DNA of 64,000 bases, from contig CAZBRT010000005.1 of NCBI GenBank assembly GCA_964494625.1, forward strand, positions 1-64,000. Direction: 5' to 3'. Below are positions 18,200-25,954 of the stretch, in pieces. The stretch comes from UBA2784 sp964494625. GTDB lineage: Bacteria > Pseudomonadota > Alphaproteobacteria > Micropepsales > Micropepsaceae. Positions within the stretch are counted from its first letter, which is position 1; each line of letters begins with the position of its first letter. Below the pieces are notes generated by a model. It was not told the DNA's origin, did not search any database, and saw only the letters and a program-made list of their open reading frames with translations. Position numbers and translations under genes: made by a program.

Positions 18200-19452
18200 G
18201 CACGCTCTGCCTCGCCTGCCAGACGCTTGCACATGATCCGGGTCTTCGCCGCTGCAAATCCTGCGCTTCGCCGCGCCTGCGCACGCATGCCGAGATGGAG
18301 ACGCTCACCATCGCGCACATGGATTGCGACGCCTTCTATGCAGCCATCGAGAAGCGCGACGATCCCGCCTTGCGCGACAAGCCCGTCATCATCGGCGGGG
18401 GCAAGCGCGGCGTTGTCTCGACCGCCTGCTATATCGCGCGCACCTTTGGCGTGAAATCCGCCATGCCGATGTTTCAGGCGCTGAAGGCCTGTCCGCAGGC
18501 CATCGTCGTGCGCCCCGACATGAAAAAATACGCAGCCGCAAGCCGAATCGTCAGGCGTCTGATGGAGGAACTGACGCCTGCGGTCGAGCCCTTGTCGATG
18601 GATGAAGCTTTTCTCGACCTGACCGGAACGGAGCGCCTGCATGGCCAATGTGCGGCAGTCAGTCTCGCCAAGCTGGCCCGGCGCATCGAGAACGAGGTCG
18701 GCATCACGGTCTCCATCGGCCTTGCGCCCAACAAGTTCCTTGCCAAGATCGCCTCCGACCTCGACAAGCCGCGCGGCTTTGCCGTGATCGGCGCAAGCGA
18801 GGCCGCAGAATTTCTGGCAGGCAAGCCGGTCACGCTGATCCACGGCATCGGCAAGGCTTCTGCCGCATCCTTCGCGGCCCAGGGCATCACATTGATCGGG
18901 CAATTGCAGACGCTGGACGACGCCGAACTCATCCGCCGCTTCGGATCGCAGGGATTACGGCTTGGGCGCCTGTCACGCGGTCTCGACACGCGCCCCGTCA
19001 GACCGCATGGCGAGACCAAGGGCATCTCATCCGAGACAACCTTCTTCGACGACATCAGCGATGCCGATGAACTCGACCGCCTGCTCTGGCGTCAATGTGA
19101 ACGCGTTTCGGCCCGCGCGAAGAAACAAGAATTGGGCGGGCGCACGATTACGCTCAAACTCAAGACGACGGATTTCCGCCTGCGTACCCGCTCGATGACG
19201 CGCGACGGGCCGACGCAACTCGCCGAAAACATCTATCAGGCCGCCAGTCCGCTCCTGAGAGCCGAATGCGATGGCACGCGCTTTCGCCTGATGGGTGTGG
19301 GTGTCAGCCATCTGGAACCGGCGGAGCGCTGCGATCAGCCGGACCTTTTGGACAAATCATCGGGACGGAAAGCTGCCGCCGAACGCGCGGTCGATGCCGT
19401 GCGCGCCAAATTCGGCGCCGACGCCATCGGCAAGGGCCGCGGCCGGCAGTAA
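18196..19452 (+). CDS. dinB: DNA polymerase IV (Y family) with N-terminal zinc-finger extension
   Basis: This is an error-prone translesion polymerase. From the ATG at 18196 the 418 residues begin with an extension carrying two cysteine pairs (CLAC near residues 5-8 and CKSC near 21-24) that looks like a small zinc ribbon. The catalytic palm (AHMDCDAFYAAIEKRD, SMDEAFLDLTG), the HhH thumb (IHGIGKASA) and the little finger follow. Such an extension is absent from E. coli Pol IV but I believe occurs in several alphaproteobacteria. An in-frame start further upstream would run through the ROK gene and is not credible. No LexA box is visible because the start is inside the ROK gene. Confidence 0.93.
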   Translation: MSTLCLACQTLAHDPGLRRCKSCASPRLRTHAEMETLTIAHMDCDAFYAAIEKRDDPALRDKPVIIGGGKRGVVSTACYIARTFGVKSAMPMFQALKACPQAIVVRPDMKKYAAASRIVRRLMEELTPAVEPLSMDEAFLDLTGTERLHGQCAAVSLAKLARRIENEVGITVSIGLAPNKFLAKIASDLDKPRGFAVIGASEAAEFLAGKPVTLIHGIGKASAASFAAQGITLIGQLQTLDDAELIRRFGSQGLRLGRLSRGLDTRPVRPHGETKGISSETTFFDDISDADELDRLLWRQCERVSARAKKQELGGRTITLKLKTTDFRLRTRSMTRDGPTQLAENIYQAASPLLRAECDGTRFRLMGVGVSHLEPAERCDQPDLLDKSSGRKAAAERAVDAVRAKFGADAIGKGRGRQ

Positions 19453-19557
19453 TCCGGCAGCGAGAGGCAGCGCATGATTGATGGGGCAAAGTGTTGCCCC
19501 GCTTCGTTGAATCCCGTTCACTACTCGCTTGAACCCCTTTCCGAATACTGTCAAACA

Positions 19558-20124
19558 ATGAGCGGCATGAATTTTCGTGATCGGCTTGAGAAGGAGTTCG
19601 CTACCCGGCAGGTAGTGAACAAGCGTTATTCCTTGCGCGCTTTTGCGGCGCTGCTCGATGCCGATCATGCAACTCTGTCACAAGTCTTGCGCGGCAAACG
19701 CAGCATGCCTGCTGAACGGCTGGGAGCTTGGGCGCGCAAACTAAAGCTTTCGCCAGAAGAAACCGCAGTCTACGCCGCGGTAGAGCGTGTGATCGATGAG
19801 AACAAGCGGCGGCGGAGCGAGCAACTGCGTCATTGGGCGGCGGAGATGCTGGCGCTGCTGACCGAACCGGTGCACCGGGAAACCCTGCAATTGACGCGGC
19901 GCAGGGATTTCAAGGCGGACAGCCGTTGGTTGGCGCTGAAGGTCGGTGTTGGAATCGACGACGTCAATCTCGCGCTGAGTCGGCTGATCGGTCTTGGCCT
20001 ACTGCGGATGGAGGCAACAGGAGCATGGATTGACCTGACGGGATTGAAAGAAGTCACCCCGCAGAATTTTCGCAAATATGTCGCCGGGAAAATTCCCAAC
20101 CCGCTTTTGAGAGAAGGAGCCTGA
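19558..20124 (+). CDS. Probable transcriptional regulator, DUF4423/TIGR02147-like
   Basis: The 188-residue protein has an N-terminal helix-turn-helix region (YSLRAFAALLDADHATLSQVLRGKRSMP) followed by helices and a winged-helix-like second half (VNLALSRLIGLGLLRMEATGAWIDLT), resembling the TIGR02147/DUF4423 family of putative regulators. An alternative in-frame ATG lies at 19474, but the family alignment favours 19558. A 7-bp hairpin (GGGGCAA/TTGCCCC, 19483-19500) lies in the leader and could be an operator or weak terminator for dinB. The VOC gene follows after two bases, so the two are one operon. Composition is somewhat less G+C-rich than neighbours. Confidence 0.6.
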   Translation: MSGMNFRDRLEKEFATRQVVNKRYSLRAFAALLDADHATLSQVLRGKRSMPAERLGAWARKLKLSPEETAVYAAVERVIDENKRRRSEQLRHWAAEMLALLTEPVHRETLQLTRRRDFKADSRWLALKVGVGIDDVNLALSRLIGLGLLRMEATGAWIDLTGLKEVTPQNFRKYVAGKIPNPLLREGA

Positions 20125-20126
20125 CA

Positions 20127-20486
20127 ATGGGCCATCCAGTCACGCGTTTCCAAATCATTTCGAAGACTCCAGACGAGACGGCGGCGTTCTATTCAAAGTT
20201 GTTCGGCTGGAAGATCAGCGCCGACAATGCGCTTGGGTATCGCGAGATCAACACCAATTCGGCTGAGGGCATCCAGGGCGGCATTTGGCCTGCACCGCCG
20301 CAAGCGCCAGATTTCGTGCAGCTGTTCGTGAGCGTGGATGACGTCAAGGCGAAAGCTGCCGAAGCGCAGCAATCCGGAGCAAAGGTGCTCATCCCCCCGA
20401 CGGCGTTGCCAGACGGCGACGAAATGGCGGTGTTGCAGGATCCAAAGGGGATGTCATTTGCGGTGTGGCGGAGCGGCCGCAAATAG
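20127..20486 (+). CDS. VOC (glyoxalase/bleomycin-resistance) family protein
   Basis: The 119-residue protein has two beta-alpha-beta-beta-beta half-repeats: RFQIISKTPDETAAFYSKLFGWKI and FVQLFVSVDDVKAKAAEAQQSGAKVL...LQDPKGMSFAVW. This is the vicinal oxygen chelate fold of the small CFP-30-like group. Metal dependence and substrate are unknown. It has a good AAGGAG site and is paired with the regulator just upstream. It converges with eipB with one base between the stops. Confidence 0.85.
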   Translation: MGHPVTRFQIISKTPDETAAFYSKLFGWKISADNALGYREINTNSAEGIQGGIWPAPPQAPDFVQLFVSVDDVKAKAAEAQQSGAKVLIPPTALPDGDEMAVLQDPKGMSFAVWRSGRK

Positions 20487-20487
20487 C

Positions 20488-21315
20488 TCAGCAGGGCGGC
20501 GCTGACAGCGTGTCGATCTTTTCAAGAACGCCGTTGATCGAGAACGTACCAAAATCCAGCACGAGGTCGGTTGAGACGCCATTCGCAAAAAGGCGGAATG
20601 AGGTTTCGTATTCCGGCGTGTCGTCCTGGCTGCCGACCGGATAATAGCTGACGGTCACCGGCCACGACGCAAGACCCGCAATCGCAGCCCCGCCATCCAC
20701 TTGCGGGAGCTCGCTGTCGGGCGCTCTCATGCGGCCGATCACGGCGAAGGCCTGATAGCTGTCGCCTTCGCCCGAACCATCAAACACTTTGCGGGCCAGC
20801 GTCGTTTGACCCGCTTCGGCGGCCTGCAGAAGCTCGACGATATAAGCGGTCGGAAAAATCGAGTCTGCCGGCAGAACCGCCGAGGCGATCTTTCCCTCGC
20901 GATACTCGATGCGCGGCTGCGTGCCGCCCGACGCCGCGAAGGCCGTGCCGGCATATTTCTCGATCGAGGCGCCGTTGATGTCCTGTGAGAAGGAAAAGCG
21001 GAAGCTGTCGCCTTTGGCGCTCTCCCACGTGGTCATCCAGAGGTCACCGGTCGCCACCACGCCTTCTTCATTGACCATCTGGCTCACAAAGCGCTGGTTC
21101 AGCGTGAAGCCGTCACACGCATTGGCGAACTCAACCACCATCTTGCCGTTGAACGACGTGATGCCCGAGCCCCACCCGGCATTCCGGAGGCTGATGAGAT
21201 AAGACGCGCGATGGCCCAGAAGTGCCTCGGCAGCAGCAGCGGGAACCGCCACGACAAGGGCAAGCAGGACACAGGCGAAAGTGCGATAGGCGCGCAAGGC
21301 AGGATCCTCGATCAT
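20488..21315 (-). CDS. eipB: EipB-like periplasmic cell-envelope protein (DUF1849)
   Basis: DUF1849 proteins (EipB in Brucella) are periplasmic spiral beta-sheet proteins needed for envelope integrity. The 275-residue product has a signal peptide (hydrophobic stretch about residues 13-29 ending in AAAA). It is mostly beta-strand, with the family blocks LLGHRASYLISL, GDLWMTTWES and EYETSFRLFANGVS. EipB carries a disulfide between an N-proximal and a C-terminal cysteine; here the two cysteines outside the signal peptide are Cys67 and the last residue Cys275, which fits. It is monocistronic and convergent with the VOC gene. Confidence 0.85.
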   Translation of the reverse strand: MIEDPALRAYRTFACVLLALVVAVPAAAAEALLGHRASYLISLRNAGWGSGITSFNGKMVVEFANACDGFTLNQRFVSQMVNEEGVVATGDLWMTTWESAKGDSFRFSFSQDINGASIEKYAGTAFAASGGTQPRIEYREGKIASAVLPADSIFPTAYIVELLQAAEAGQTTLARKVFDGSGEGDSYQAFAVIGRMRAPDSELPQVDGGAAIAGLASWPVTVSYYPVGSQDDTPEYETSFRLFANGVSTDLVLDFGTFSINGVLEKIDTLSAPPC

Positions 21316-21429
21316 TGTGCTACCACAGGGTCAGACCCGATTGCAGCGTCATTGCGGCAGAGTGTGGCAGGCTTCAGTAAAGATTCACCCAACCCGCCTG
21401 TCGCCTGAATTCGCTGTCATTCCACGGCG

Positions 21430-22314
21430 TTAGCGACCCTGCCCGTCCAGCGTGGTCAGAGAACCATAAAGGTCAGGGCGGCGGTCACGGAAGAGGCCCC
21501 AGGAGGTACGCGCCCGCGCAATCTCGTCCAGGTCAAAGGTGGCGGTGATGACGCCATCCCCGTTGAGCTTGTCCAGATCACAAACGATGCCGCCAGAATG
21601 ATCGGCGATGAACCCGGTGCCGTAGAATGTGAGCTCGACATCGGTGAACTGGCCGCGCTCCACGCCGATGCGGTTCGACGCGACCAGCGGCATGACATTG
21701 GCGGCGGCATGTCCCTGCATGGTGCGGCGCCAATGGTGGCGGCTATCAACCGGTGGCGCAGGCGGCGGCTCGCTGCCGATGGCCGTCGGGTAGAAAAGGA
21801 TTTCGGCGCCCAGCAAGGCCATCGCGCGCGCGCATTCAGGAAACCACTGGTCCCAGCAAATGCCGGCACCAATCTTGCCAAAGCGCGTGGCGAACACGCG
21901 AAAGCCGCTGTCACCGGGATTGAAATAGTATTTTTCCTGATAGCCCGGCCCGTCGGGAATGTGCGACTTGCGATAGCGCCCCTGCACGGTGCCGTCCGCA
22001 TCGATCATGGCGAGCGAATTGAAATGCGCCTGCCCCGCCTTCTCGAAGAAGCTGAGCGGCAGGACAACGCCGAGTTCCTTCGCCAGCATTGAAAAGCGTT
22101 CAATCAGCGGATTGCCTTCAAAGGGTTTGGCAAGGGCAAAGTGGTCAACCACCTGCTCACTGCAAAAATATGGCGTCTCGAAAAACTCCGGCAGAAGGAT
22201 GATGTTGGCGCCTTTGGCTGCCGCCTGCCGCACCAGCCCCTCGGCCCGGCGCACATTGCCCGCCAGATCCCAATCCATCGACATTTGTGTGGCGGCAACA
22301 GTCACGCGGCGCAT
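21430..22314 (-). CDS. aguB: N-carbamoylputrescine amidase
   Basis: This hydrolyses N-carbamoylputrescine to putrescine, CO2 and ammonia, the second step from agmatine. It is a nitrilase-superfamily protein of 294 residues with the Glu-Lys-Cys triad at Glu43 (LLPEFFE), Lys116 (YRKSHIP) and Cys153 (GICWDQWFPE); the segment DGPGYQEKYYFNPGD is characteristic of AguB. I start it at ATG 22314, where the N-terminal strand begins; upstream in-frame codons overlap the aguA end. It lies 14 bases after aguA on the same strand, so the two form an operon. Confidence 0.93.
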   Translation of the reverse strand: MRRVTVAATQMSMDWDLAGNVRRAEGLVRQAAAKGANIILLPEFFETPYFCSEQVVDHFALAKPFEGNPLIERFSMLAKELGVVLPLSFFEKAGQAHFNSLAMIDADGTVQGRYRKSHIPDGPGYQEKYYFNPGDSGFRVFATRFGKIGAGICWDQWFPECARAMALLGAEILFYPTAIGSEPPPAPPVDSRHHWRRTMQGHAAANVMPLVASNRIGVERGQFTDVELTFYGTGFIADHSGGIVCDLDKLNGDGVITATFDLDEIARARTSWGLFRDRRPDLYGSLTTLDGQGR

Positions 22315-22328
22315 GGGAAAATCCGTCC

Positions 22329-23390
22329 TCAGGAAGTGATCGGCTTGGGCTGCTGCTGGGTGATGCAATGGATGCCGCCGCCGCCTTCCAGCACGGGCAG
22401 CGCATCGACCTGCACGATCTCGCGCCCCGGAAACACATCCGCAAGGATGCGCCGTGCGCGCTCGTCCATCGGATCATCAAAGGCCGGCGCGATGATCGCA
22501 CCGTTGCAGGCATAGAAATTGATGTAGGTGGTCTCCAGCCGGGTGCCGTCATGGCGCAGGCGGACCTTCTTTGGTTGCGGCAGTTCGATGATTTCAAGCT
22601 TGCGTCCATGCGCGTCAAGTGAGTGTGCCAGCCGCGCCAGATTGTCGGCCATGGCGGGATAATTCTCGTCCGACTTGTCCGTCGGCATGTTGAGAAGGAC
22701 CGTGCCCGGCCGCGCAAAGCACGCCACATTGTCCACATGGCCATCGGTTTCATCGTGCTTCAGTCCATCACCCAGCCAGATGATCTTGAGGATGCCGAGA
22801 TAGAGCGCCAGCCGCGCCTCGATCTGCTGCCGGCTGAGTTCCGGATTGCGGTTCTCGTTCAGGAGGCACTGCTCTGTGGTGATCATCGTGCCTGCGCCAT
22901 CAACATGGATGGCACCGCCTTCAAGCACCAGAGGCGCACGATAGATGGGCACATCGGCGACATCGACAATGCTGGCGCCGATGGCGGCATCATTGGCGTG
23001 CGGATGGTACTTGTTGCCCCAGGCGTTGAAGCGCCAGTGGACACCCGCAAGGCCACCCTTGCCGTTGACCACAAAGGTGGGGCCGCTGTCGCGTGCCCAC
23101 GAATCGTCAATGGGAAACTCGGCAAGATCGACCAAGGGGCCGCAGGCGAGCTGCGCCTCTGCTGCGTCATGGGGCGAGACGACCATGGTCACCGGCTCAA
23201 AGCGGCGAATGGTGCGGGCAATCACTGCATAGGCCTGCTGCGCCCGCAACAGCCCATCAGGCCCGCCAAAGGGCGCAACCCGTGTCGGCCATTGCATCCA
23301 GGTGCGCGAATGCGGCGCCCACTCGGCGGGCATGAAATAGCCGTCGCGTGCAGGACAGGCATCATCGGCATCAAGTTGACGGGTCATCAT
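22329..23390 (-). CDS. aguA: Agmatine deiminase
   Basis: It converts agmatine to N-carbamoylputrescine and ammonia. The 353-residue protein shows the agmatine deiminase/PPAD motifs: DDSWARDSGPTFV, LEGGAIHVDG, HDETDGHVDN and the catalytic Cys in GGGGIHC near the C-terminus (about residue 342). Two adjacent ATGs (23390 and 23387) are possible starts. The frame is open far upstream across the divergent ridA gene, but that part is antisense to ridA and not real. With aguB it provides a putrescine route from agmatine that avoids ornithine decarboxylase; no arginine decarboxylase is in the window. Confidence 0.95.
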   Translation of the reverse strand: MMTRQLDADDACPARDGYFMPAEWAPHSRTWMQWPTRVAPFGGPDGLLRAQQAYAVIARTIRRFEPVTMVVSPHDAAEAQLACGPLVDLAEFPIDDSWARDSGPTFVVNGKGGLAGVHWRFNAWGNKYHPHANDAAIGASIVDVADVPIYRAPLVLEGGAIHVDGAGTMITTEQCLLNENRNPELSRQQIEARLALYLGILKIIWLGDGLKHDETDGHVDNVACFARPGTVLLNMPTDKSDENYPAMADNLARLAHSLDAHGRKLEIIELPQPKKVRLRHDGTRLETTYINFYACNGAIIAPAFDDPMDERARRILADVFPGREIVQVDALPVLEGGGGIHCITQQQPKPITS

Positions 23391-23498
23391 CAGGGGGCAA
23401 ATGAGGCGGCCGGACTTGGCCTTGGCTGAAATACGCCCTAGCTTATGCATCAACGCACGGCAGCGGGCAACGCGCCGTTGCCCTACAAGGGAGAACCC

Positions 23499-23966
23499 AT
23501 GACCGGCCGTATTGACGCGAAGTTGAAGGATCTTGGAATAGCCCTGCCCACACCGCCGAAGCCGGTCGCGAGCTATGTGCCTTATGTGGTGAGCGGCAAT
23601 CTGGTTTTCGTTTCGGGCCAGATCACATTGGGGCCGAACGGCCTTGAATATGTCGGCCGCGTCGGCCGCGAGTTCACAGTCGATGAGGGCAAGGATGCAG
23701 CAAAGCTCTGCGCCGTCAACCTGATCGCCCAATTGCGCGACGCCTGCGGCGGCAACCTTGATCGCGTGCGCCGCGTCGTGAAATTGACCGGCTTCGTCAA
23801 CGCGCATGAGGGCTTCGGCCAGCATCCCGAAGTCGTCAATGGCGCCAGCGACCTCTTCGTCGCCGTGTTCGGGGATGCCGGGCGCCACGCACGCGCAGCC
23901 GTAGGCGCAGGCTCACTGCCCCGCAATGTTGCCGTTGAAGTTGAAGCCATCTTTGAGATCGCGTGA
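23499..23966 (+). CDS. RidA family protein
   Basis: RidA proteins deaminate reactive enamine/imine intermediates. The 155-residue product belongs to the longer RidA subgroup (YjgH/UK114-like, COG0251) with VVSGNLVFVSGQITL and LTGFVNAHEGFGQHPEVVNGASDLFVAVFG. It contains the Arg of the active-site region in GRHARAAVGAGSLPRNVAVEVEA. A clear AAGGGAG site precedes ATG 23499. It is divergent from aguA, and its stop overlaps the next gene by four bases (GTGA). Confidence 0.88.
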   Translation: MTGRIDAKLKDLGIALPTPPKPVASYVPYVVSGNLVFVSGQITLGPNGLEYVGRVGREFTVDEGKDAAKLCAVNLIAQLRDACGGNLDRVRRVVKLTGFVNAHEGFGQHPEVVNGASDLFVAVFGDAGRHARAAVGAGSLPRNVAVEVEAIFEIA

Positions 23967-25144
23967 GCGGCGCCTGCGTCTTTGCGACAGCAGAATCGGT
24001 TTCCGCCATCAAGCCGGCGGAATGGGACGCGCTCGCCAATCCTGATCCGGCGCGCTTCAATCCCTTTGTGGCGCATGCGTTTCTCCTGGCGCTTGAGCAA
24101 TCCGGCTCGGCGACAGTGCGGACAGGCTGGCGTGGCGCCCATGCGTCGGTCCGCGACAAAGACGGCAGGCTCGTTGCGGCAGCACCGCTCTATCTCAAGT
24201 CCCACTCGCGCGGCGAATACGTGTTCGACCAGGGCTGGGCAGAAGCCTGGGAACGGGCGGGCCGCGAATATTATCCAAAGCTCCTCTGCGCGGTGCCGTT
24301 CACGCCGGTAACCGGCCCAAGGCTGATGGCGCATGACGCGCAAGCGCGTGCATTTCTGGCAGACGCGCTCATCGACCTCACGCGGGAAAACGGGCTTTCC
24401 TCGCTTCATGTCAATTTCTTGCCGGAGGACGAATTGAACGCGCTGGCGCCTGCCGGTTTCCTCAAGCGCATGGACCAGCAATTCCACTTCATCAATCGCG
24501 GCTACAGTGATTTCGGCACCTTCCTCGCCACGCTGTCACACGACAAGCGCAAGAACCTGCGCCGCGAGCGCGCACGGGCGTTGGAGAACGACATCAGCTT
24601 CGTCTGGAAGCGCGGCAAGGAAATCACCGAGACCGACTGGGATCATTTCTTCGCCTTCTACATGGATACGGGCAACCGGAAATGGGGATCGCCTTATCTC
24701 ACCCGCGCCTTCTTTTCGCTGCTGGGCGCCGCGATGGGCGAGAGCGTACTCCTGATCCTGGCCGCGCGCGCCAGGCGTCCGATTGCGGGTGCCCTCAACC
24801 TCATCGGCGGTGATGCGATCTATGGCCGCTATTGGGGTGCAATCGAGCACCACCCCTTCCTGCATTTCGAGACCTGCTACCATCAGGCCATCGATTTTGC
24901 GCTGGCGAACGGCCTCGCGCGCGTCGAAGCGGGCGCGCAAGGCATGCACAAGCTCGCGCGCGGCTATGAGCCCGTGCCGGTTTACAGCGCGCACTTCATC
25001 GCCGATGAGCGACTGCGCGATGCTGTGGCGCGCTACCTCAAGGAAGAACGCAAGGCGGTGGCGGAGGACATCAGCATCCTTTCCACCCACACGCCTTTCA
25101 GGAAAAATGAGGCTCCCACGAACGAGTCCGGAGGCCTGCCGTGA
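23963..25144 (+). CDS. FemAB-like acyltransferase (DUF482/COG3146)
   Basis: The 393-residue protein matches the DUF482 (FemAB-like GNAT) family of predicted N-acyltransferases. The cues are WDALANPDPARFNPFVAHAFL near the N-terminus, LSHDKRKNLRRERARAL in the middle and GAQGMHKLARGYEPVPVYSAHF toward the end. Its substrate is not known; related FemAB proteins add amino acids to peptidoglycan stems. Translation begins at GTG 23963 inside the ridA stop and ends overlapping the HIT gene start by four bases, making a three-gene coupled operon. Confidence 0.85.
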   Translation: MSGACVFATAESVSAIKPAEWDALANPDPARFNPFVAHAFLLALEQSGSATVRTGWRGAHASVRDKDGRLVAAAPLYLKSHSRGEYVFDQGWAEAWERAGREYYPKLLCAVPFTPVTGPRLMAHDAQARAFLADALIDLTRENGLSSLHVNFLPEDELNALAPAGFLKRMDQQFHFINRGYSDFGTFLATLSHDKRKNLRRERARALENDISFVWKRGKEITETDWDHFFAFYMDTGNRKWGSPYLTRAFFSLLGAAMGESVLLILAARARRPIAGALNLIGGDAIYGRYWGAIEHHPFLHFETCYHQAIDFALANGLARVEAGAQGMHKLARGYEPVPVYSAHFIADERLRDAVARYLKEERKAVAEDISILSTHTPFRKNEAPTNESGGLP

Positions 25145-25560
25145 CCTACGACCCCAACAACATCTTTGCCCGCATCCTGCGCGGCGAACTGCCCATGCAC
25201 AAAGTGTTCGAGGACGAGAAGACACTCTCCTTCATGGACATCATGCCCCAGGCCGAGGGCCACACGCTGGTCGTGCCGAAATGCCCTGCCGCTGATCTCT
25301 TCGCCCTGCCCGCCGAATTCGCCGGGCCACTTCTGGAGACAACAATGCGCGTCGCTATGGCCGTAAAAAAGGCAACCGGCGCACCCGGCATCATGATCGC
25401 CCAGTTGAACGGGCGTGAGGCGGGCCAGACCGTTTTCCATCTCCACTGCCACATCATTCCGCGCTGGCATGGTGCCGACCTCGCGATGCATGCCCACAAG
25501 ATGGAAGCCCCGGAAAAACTGGCTGCCATGGCCGAAAAAATCCGCGCGGCCCTTGGTTAA
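25141..25560 (+). CDS. HIT family hydrolase
   Basis: This small (139-residue) histidine-triad protein of the HinT/Fhit group is expected to hydrolyse nucleoside phosphoramidates or dinucleotide polyphosphates. The catalytic triad is HLHCHIIPRW near residues 100-109 and the N-terminal FARILRGELP block is typical. The start is GTG 25141, coupled to the preceding gene through GTGA. Confidence 0.93.
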   Translation: MTYDPNNIFARILRGELPMHKVFEDEKTLSFMDIMPQAEGHTLVVPKCPAADLFALPAEFAGPLLETTMRVAMAVKKATGAPGIMIAQLNGREAGQTVFHLHCHIIPRWHGADLAMHAHKMEAPEKLAAMAEKIRAALG

Positions 25561-25652
25561 GGCTGGCGGCAAAATTGGTCGGCCGGGATTGCATTCCGGA
25601 AAATCGCTGATACGCTCTTCGCGTCGTCAACCCATCGAAAGGAGGTGATCCA

Positions 25653-25721
25653 GTGTCTCATTGTCATGCGCCGAAAGGCTCAAGCCGGACCTGGTACCTC
25701 GCTTGTGAAGGCCATCGCTGA
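25653..25721 (+). CDS. Tiny ORF (22 codons) with near-perfect Shine-Dalgarno
   Basis: The GTG at 25653 is preceded by GAAAGGAGGTGATCCA (25637-25652), which is complementary over about 15 bases to the 3' end of 16S rRNA, with seven bases between GGAGG and GTG. The reading frame encodes MSHCHAPKGSSRTWYLACEGHR, with two cysteines and three histidines, and ends at TGA 25719. A strong terminator follows 44 bases later, so it looks like a self-contained transcript of roughly 150 bases. I cannot name it; it may be a conserved small protein, a leader peptide or a dual-function small RNA. Confidence 0.5.
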   Translation: MSHCHAPKGSSRTWYLACEGHR

Positions 25722-25764
25722 CACAAGCTGACCGATCCGCTTCGGCCCCTTTGGCCAGCAATGG

Positions 25765-25806
25765 AAAGGCCGCCCCCGTCAAAGGGGCGGCCTTTCTCGT
25801 TTTGCT
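25765..25806 (+). terminator. Strong Rho-independent terminator after the tiny ORF
   Basis: A perfect 12-bp stem AAAGGCCGCCCC/GGGGCGGCCTTT (25765-25776 with 25784-25795) with a 7-base loop is followed by CTCGTTTT. The A/T ends of the stem would also let it act toward clpA on the other strand. Confidence 0.88.
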
Positions 25807-25834
25807 CAGAGGTTCGGATTGCACCCGCTCCGTG

Positions 25835-25927
25835 CGTCCTTCGACGAAGGCTCAGGACGAGGAGGAAAGTGAATGGCACCTGTGCCAATCACTGCCTTCC
25901 TCATGGTGAGCGCTTGTCGAACGACAC
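25835..25927. repeat. REP-like inverted pair
   Basis: Two related elements face each other: GTCCTTCGACGAAGGCTCAG...GAGGA at 25836-25863 and the reverse complement of GTCGTTCGACAAGCGCTCAC...GAGGA ending at 25924. They match at about 20 of 28 positions in inverted orientation. Sequences of the type CCTTCGACAAGCTCAGGATGAGG are common intergenic repeats in alphaproteobacterial genomes. This fills the rest of the gap before the clpA stop. Confidence 0.5.
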
Positions 25928-25954
25928 ACGAAGCCGATGCAATCCCGCGAGGAG

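Noticed and set aside
25637..25655. AAAGGAGGTGATCCAG as a fragment of a 16S rRNA gene
   Set aside because: It matches only the complement of the 3' tail and is followed by an ORF; no other rRNA sequence is nearby, so it is a ribosome binding site.
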